DNA from: Bacillota bacterium
GTDB lineage: Bacteria > Bacillota_E > Sulfobacillia > Sulfobacillales > Sulfobacillaceae
Direction of reading: 5' to 3'
NCBI GenBank assembly: GCA_021802375.1
Contig: JAKAAL010000147.1
Span: forward strand, 1-8,191
Length of the DNA stretch: 8,191 nt
The position numbers and the translations under genes were made by a program. The notes under the pieces were generated by a model. It was not told where the DNA came from, made no database searches, and was given only the letters and a program-made list of their open reading frames with translations. This document shows, one piece after another, positions 5,179-8,191 of this stretch; positions within the stretch are counted from its first letter, which is position 1, and each line of letters starts with the position of its first letter.

Positions 5179-7641
5179 ATGCAAACCACTGATATCACGC
5201 GACCGAACGGATCCAGTGACCGGTATGATGTACGAGCGGTCGAACAGCACTGGCAACAGCGCTGGGCTCTGGAAGGAATATATCACGCGGAAATCAGCGA
5301 CAAGCCAAAATACTACTGCCTGGAACAGTTTCCTTATCCCTCTGGCCATTTGCATATGGGGCATGTCCGCGTCTTTACCCTAGGCGATGTCGTGGCCCGC
5401 TATCGGCGTATGCGCGGGTATTCGGTGATGCATCCCATGGGATGGGACGCTTTTGGGATGCCCGCGGAAAATGCGGCGATTAAGAGTGGCATTCCGCCGC
5501 GCGTATCGACTTTGGCAAACATTGAATACATGAAAAAGCAAATGCAGGATATGGGACTCTCTTTTGATTGGCGCCGTGAGGTAACCACCTCCGAGCCGGA
5601 TTATTATCGATTCACCCAAGAACTGTTTTTGCTGTTCCACTCCCGGGGGTTGGCATACCGACGCGATGGGGCCGTCAATTGGTGCCCCTCCTGTGAAACC
5701 GTGTTGGCCAATGAGCAAGTGGAAGAGGGCCAATGTTGGCGCTGCGACAGCGTGGTGACCAAGCGTGACCTCACCCAATGGTACTTTCGCATCACGGATT
5801 ACGCGGACCGTCTACTCGACGACTTAAAAGACCTGAACTGGCCCAATGAGATTAAGGCGCAGCAGACGCATTGGATTGGGCGCAGTGAAGGGGCCGAGAT
5901 TGTGTTTCCGGTGCCGGATCACAACGCGGCGATTCGAGTCTTTACCACACGGCCCGACACGTTGTATGGGGCTACTTATGTTGTTTTGGCCCCGGAGCAC
6001 CCGTTGGTGGAATCCCTCATCGTGGGTCAGACCAGCCAAGACCAGGTCCGTCAATTTGTTGCGGAAGAAAGAACCCGGAGTGATATTGAACGAACCTCGG
6101 AAAGCTCTGAAAAACGGGGCATGTTTACCGGAGCGTACGCCAGTCATCCGTTGACCGGAGCGCCGGTCCCGATCTGGGTGGCTAACTATGTGTTGGTGGA
6201 TTATGGGACGGGGGCGGTGATGGGGGTGCCGGCCCATGACCAGCGCGACTTCATGTATGCCACTAAATATGGACTTCCCATCCGCCCCGTGATTCGACCC
6301 GAAGGGGTTAGTGCCCCGGGCGACCAAGCCTACACCGGGCCCGGGCTCCTGATCCACTCCGAGGCATTTGACGGCATGCCGAATGGGGAGGCCAAGCGGG
6401 CCATTGCCGACGCGTTAGAGTCTAAGGGTCTCGGGGCTAGGAAAGTCACCTATCGGATGCGCGACTGGCTCATCTCGCGCCAACGTTATTGGGGAGCACC
6501 GATCCCCATTGTGTACTGCGACACCTGTGGGGTGGTACCGGTTCCCCGCGGTGAGCTTCCGGTGCTCTTGCCCGAGAACGTGCAATTTACCGGGTCTGGA
6601 GGATCCCCGTTAAGTGGAGCGCTCGATTGGGTTCATACCGAGTGCCCCCAATGTGGGGGACCGGCCCGGCGCGAAACCGATACCATGGATACGTTTGTGG
6701 ACTCAAGTTGGTATTACTTGCGGTACACGTCTCCGGGGGCGCACGGGCCTTTTGATGTGGGCAAGGCCAACTATTGGATGCCGGTGGATGAATATGTGGG
6801 CGGTAAAGAGCATGCGGTGTTGCACATGCTCTACTCCCGATTCTTTACCAAAGTTTTATGTGATGCGGGCTGGATAGATTATCAGGAGCCCTTTAATCAC
6901 TTGCTGGTCCAGGGCATGGTCGTCTATGGCGGTTCGAAAATGTCCAAAAGTAAGGGCAACACGATCAGTCCGGAAACGATTATGGCGGAATGGGGAAGCG
7001 ATGCGACTCGGCTCTTTATGTTGTTTGCGGCACCTCCCGATAAAGATTTTGAGTGGTCGGATCAAGGGGTGGAGGGGACCTATCGATTTTTGCAGCGGGT
7101 GTATCGCCTGGTAACGCGGTCGCCACTCGGGCGGTCCGACTCCGAGCGCGGCGCGCTCCAACGAATTTTAAGAGCCCGCGCTCACGCGATACGGAAAGTG
7201 ACGGAGGATCTGTCGGTGCGTAGCGCGTTTAACACCGCGGTAAGCACCTTGATGGAATTTACCAACACGCTGTATGCCGAGGGCGAAGCCGTCGCCGATG
7301 CCGCGCTGGTTCAAGCAGAAGAGGCGCTGATCTTGTTATTGGCTCCCTTTGCCCCGCATTTGGCCGATGAACTGTGGCATCAGCTGGGACACGAAGCCAG
7401 TGTGCATCTGGAGGCATGGCCGAGTTACGATCCGGTGTGGTTGGAGGAAGAAGAAATCGAGATCGCAATCCAGGTCAACGGCAAGGTGCGGGGACGGATG
7501 GTGGTGGCCAAAGCGGCCACTCCGGAGGAACTTATCACACTGGCGCTGGCACACGACCAGGTGGTATCTCAGGTCGCCGGGCACGAAGTGGTCAAGGTGG
7601 TCCCAATACCCGGCCGCCTGGTCAATGTGGTGGTGCGGTGA
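5179..7641 (+). CDS. leuS: Leucyl-tRNA synthetase
   Basis: This class I synthetase attaches leucine to tRNA-Leu in the cytoplasm. Its 820 residues are normal for bacterial LeuRS. The catalytic signatures are HMGH (HIGH motif, residues 59-62) and KMSKS (587-591). Zinc-binding-like cysteine pairs occur at CPSC 169-172 with CWRC 186-189, and at CDTC 447-450 with CPQC 489-492. The CP1 editing domain, which hydrolyses mischarged tRNA, lies roughly at 225-420. It shows FTTRPDTLYG (255-264) and VMGVPAHDQRD (347-357, with the conserved Asp354). The anticodon-binding helical domain and the C-terminal part with VNGKVRGR (766-773) complete the protein. The ATG at 5179 has a GGAGGG site 8 nt upstream; an earlier ATG at 5172 is out of frame and stops quickly. 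Expression is expected to follow the T-box leader. Codons 284-315 are repeated in inverted form at the left edge of the window. Confidence 0.98.
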   Translation: MQTTDITRPNGSSDRYDVRAVEQHWQQRWALEGIYHAEISDKPKYYCLEQFPYPSGHLHMGHVRVFTLGDVVARYRRMRGYSVMHPMGWDAFGMPAENAAIKSGIPPRVSTLANIEYMKKQMQDMGLSFDWRREVTTSEPDYYRFTQELFLLFHSRGLAYRRDGAVNWCPSCETVLANEQVEEGQCWRCDSVVTKRDLTQWYFRITDYADRLLDDLKDLNWPNEIKAQQTHWIGRSEGAEIVFPVPDHNAAIRVFTTRPDTLYGATYVVLAPEHPLVESLIVGQTSQDQVRQFVAEERTRSDIERTSESSEKRGMFTGAYASHPLTGAPVPIWVANYVLVDYGTGAVMGVPAHDQRDFMYATKYGLPIRPVIRPEGVSAPGDQAYTGPGLLIHSEAFDGMPNGEAKRAIADALESKGLGARKVTYRMRDWLISRQRYWGAPIPIVYCDTCGVVPVPRGELPVLLPENVQFTGSGGSPLSGALDWVHTECPQCGGPARRETDTMDTFVDSSWYYLRYTSPGAHGPFDVGKANYWMPVDEYVGGKEHAVLHMLYSRFFTKVLCDAGWIDYQEPFNHLLVQGMVVYGGSKMSKSKGNTISPETIMAEWGSDATRLFMLFAAPPDKDFEWSDQGVEGTYRFLQRVYRLVTRSPLGRSDSERGALQRILRARAHAIRKVTEDLSVRSAFNTAVSTLMEFTNTLYAEGEAVADAALVQAEEALILLLAPFAPHLADELWHQLGHEASVHLEAWPSYDPVWLEEEEIEIAIQVNGKVRGRMVVAKAATPEELITLALAHDQVVSQVAGHEVVKVVPIPGRLVNVVVR
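6029..6122 (+). repeat. leuS segment duplicated in inverted form at 1-94
   Basis: This is the original copy, inside the intact leuS editing-domain coding region. Its reverse complement is identical to positions 1-94. With one mismatch at 6028, the match extends left to 6022. Confidence 0.95.
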
Positions 7642-7931
7642 GGGCGCTTTTAGCCATTGTCATCGCCGGCTCTTCGGGGGTCGTGGCCGCACTCATCGTA
7701 CGGGCACGGCGCCCGTATTCTCACATCGCCTTGGAGTGGCTCCTAATCGTCGCGGCTATCGCGTCTATGGTGGCCGAAGGGGCCACCGTGGGCTTTATGG
7801 GAGCCCCGCCCGAAGTGTTGGAGCCTCTGTTGGGCGGGCTCTTAATTGGGGCCATAGCGGCCTGGTTTTCTTCCAAAAAACCACCGAAGGACCCCGACAA
7901 ATCGGACACAGACCCTCCGAAATCACGGTAA
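7638..7931 (+). CDS. Small three-helix membrane protein, unknown function
   Basis: I do not recognise this family. The 97-residue product has three hydrophobic stretches, at about residues 3-21, 30-50 and 60-77, and a charged, proline- and lysine-rich tail (SSKKPPKDPDKSDTDPPKSR, 78-97) that is probably cytosolic or faces the cell surface. The start is taken as GTG at 7638, which overlaps the leuS TGA in a GTGA arrangement typical of translational coupling. There is no good ribosome site, so coupling may matter. The frame is open upstream inside leuS, but that part overlaps known coding sequence and is not hydrophobic. Size and topology recall holins and many small membrane proteins of unknown function, with no motif to decide. 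It is likely co-transcribed with leuS under T-box control. Confidence 0.7.
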   Translation: MRALLAIVIAGSSGVVAALIVRARRPYSHIALEWLLIVAAIASMVAEGATVGFMGAPPEVLEPLLGGLLIGAIAAWFSSKKPPKDPDKSDTDPPKSR

Positions 7932-7947
7932 CCGGACTCTTGATAAA

Positions 7948-7963
7948 GATGGACCGCATGTCA
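7948..7963 (+). repeat. 16-bp sequence shared with the DUF255 gene start
   Basis: GATGGACCGCATGTCA here is identical to the minus strand of 624-639, where it spans the region just before and including the start codon of the DUF255 gene. Here the ATG at 7958 opens only a six-codon frame ending at TAG (7976-7978), just before the flavoprotein gene at 7992. A chance match of this length within one 8-kb window is unlikely but possible. Confidence 0.6.
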
Positions 7964-7991
7964 AAAATCGGCCGATAGAGAAGGGGATCGC

Positions 7992-8191
7992 ATGTTCGGA
8001 GCCACGGTGTCCTCCGTGGAGGAGTTGGAATCGCTCATGGGTCGTCCATCTCCTTTAGTGCAACATAAAGTCATCTCGCGTCTAGACCCCCATTGTCGTG
8101 ATTTCTTAAGCAAGGCATCACTCTTGTTTATTGGCACAGCCGATGCTCAAGGGGCCCAAGATGTGTCGCCGCGTGGGGATGTTCCCGGATT
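7992..8191 (+). CDS. PPOX-type FMN flavoprotein, N-terminal part (runs off window)
   Basis: The first 66 residues of a pyridoxamine 5'-phosphate oxidase-like, FMN-binding split-barrel protein are visible; the gene continues past the right edge. The opening SVEELESLMGRPSPLVQHKV (residues 7-26), then LDPHCRDFL and the motif DVSPRGDVPGF (56-66) match the MSMEG_1061-type group of this superfamily as I remember it. Such proteins bind FMN or F420-type cofactors and carry out poorly defined redox reactions; the substrate is unknown. The ATG at 7992 has a GAAGGGG ribosome site at 7980-7986. It lies 60 bp after the small membrane gene with no terminator seen between, so it may belong to the leuS transcript. 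Confidence 0.88.
   Translation, partial: MFGATVSSVEELESLMGRPSPLVQHKVISRLDPHCRDFLSKASLLFIGTADAQGAQDVSPRGDVPG

Noticed and set aside
5001..5192. 63-codon open frame starting inside the T-box leader
   Set aside because: It runs through Stem I, the T-box and the terminator, whose structure explains the sequence; no ribosome site precedes its start.
5824..6357. 177-codon open frame on the minus strand within leuS
   Set aside because: It lies wholly opposite the well-supported leuS coding sequence, has no recognisable domain or ribosome site, and is a by-product of leuS codon use.
7349..7978. 209-codon open frame on the plus strand over the leuS end
   Set aside because: It overlaps both leuS and the small membrane gene in another frame, and its Arg/Trp-rich composition is that of an out-of-frame translation.
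7958..7978. Six-codon frame MSKIGR before the flavoprotein gene, as a leader peptide
   Set aside because: It has no runs of regulatory codons and no visible attenuator downstream; reported only through the 16-bp repeat it contains.

Overview
The window looks like chromosomal DNA of a moderately GC-rich Gram-positive bacterium (GC in the mid-50s percent by eye). The strongest clue is a leucine T-box leader in front of leuS, a regulatory class mostly found in Firmicutes and some Actinobacteria and Chloroflexi. The gene styles remind me of Sulfobacillus-like Firmicutes, but that genus assignment is a guess. No tRNA, rRNA, CRISPR array, transposase or phage gene was seen.

Layout from left to right. 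Positions 1-101 are an inverted copy of an internal piece of the leuS gene found 6 kb further right (94 identical bases in a row, 1-94 against 6029-6122). It is joined directly to the 5' part of a leftward DUF255/thioredoxin-fold gene (YyaL type), which is cut off after about 176 codons. A short divergent intergenic region (630-734) separates this from a rightward FabG-like short-chain dehydrogenase (735-1442). A 12-bp inverted repeat lies between that gene and the convergent, leftward 1085-residue cyclic-di-GMP protein (1510-4767), which has the order EAL, four GAF-like domains, GGDEF.

The 411-bp divergent region 4768-5178 holds a well-formed promoter, a complete T-box leader with a CUC specifier candidate, and its competing antiterminator and terminator. 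It precedes leuS (5179-7641, bacterial leucyl-tRNA synthetase, 820 residues). A 97-residue three-helix membrane protein starts inside the leuS stop codon (GTGA overlap). After 60 bp a PPOX-type flavoprotein gene begins at 7992 and runs off the right edge.

How the genes work together: leuS, the small membrane gene and perhaps the flavoprotein gene lie in one direction and could share the T-box-controlled transcript, so leucine starvation would raise all three. The EAL/GGDEF protein is a separate signalling gene transcribed the other way. The SDR and DUF255 genes are divergent and look like ordinary metabolic or housekeeping neighbours.

The most unusual thing is the left edge. The inverted leuS fragment joined to a truncated gene through a 6-bp microhomology looks more like an amplification or assembly chimera than a biological element, so sequence left of about position 102 should not be taken as the true neighbour of the DUF255 gene. 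I found no convincing undescribed system.
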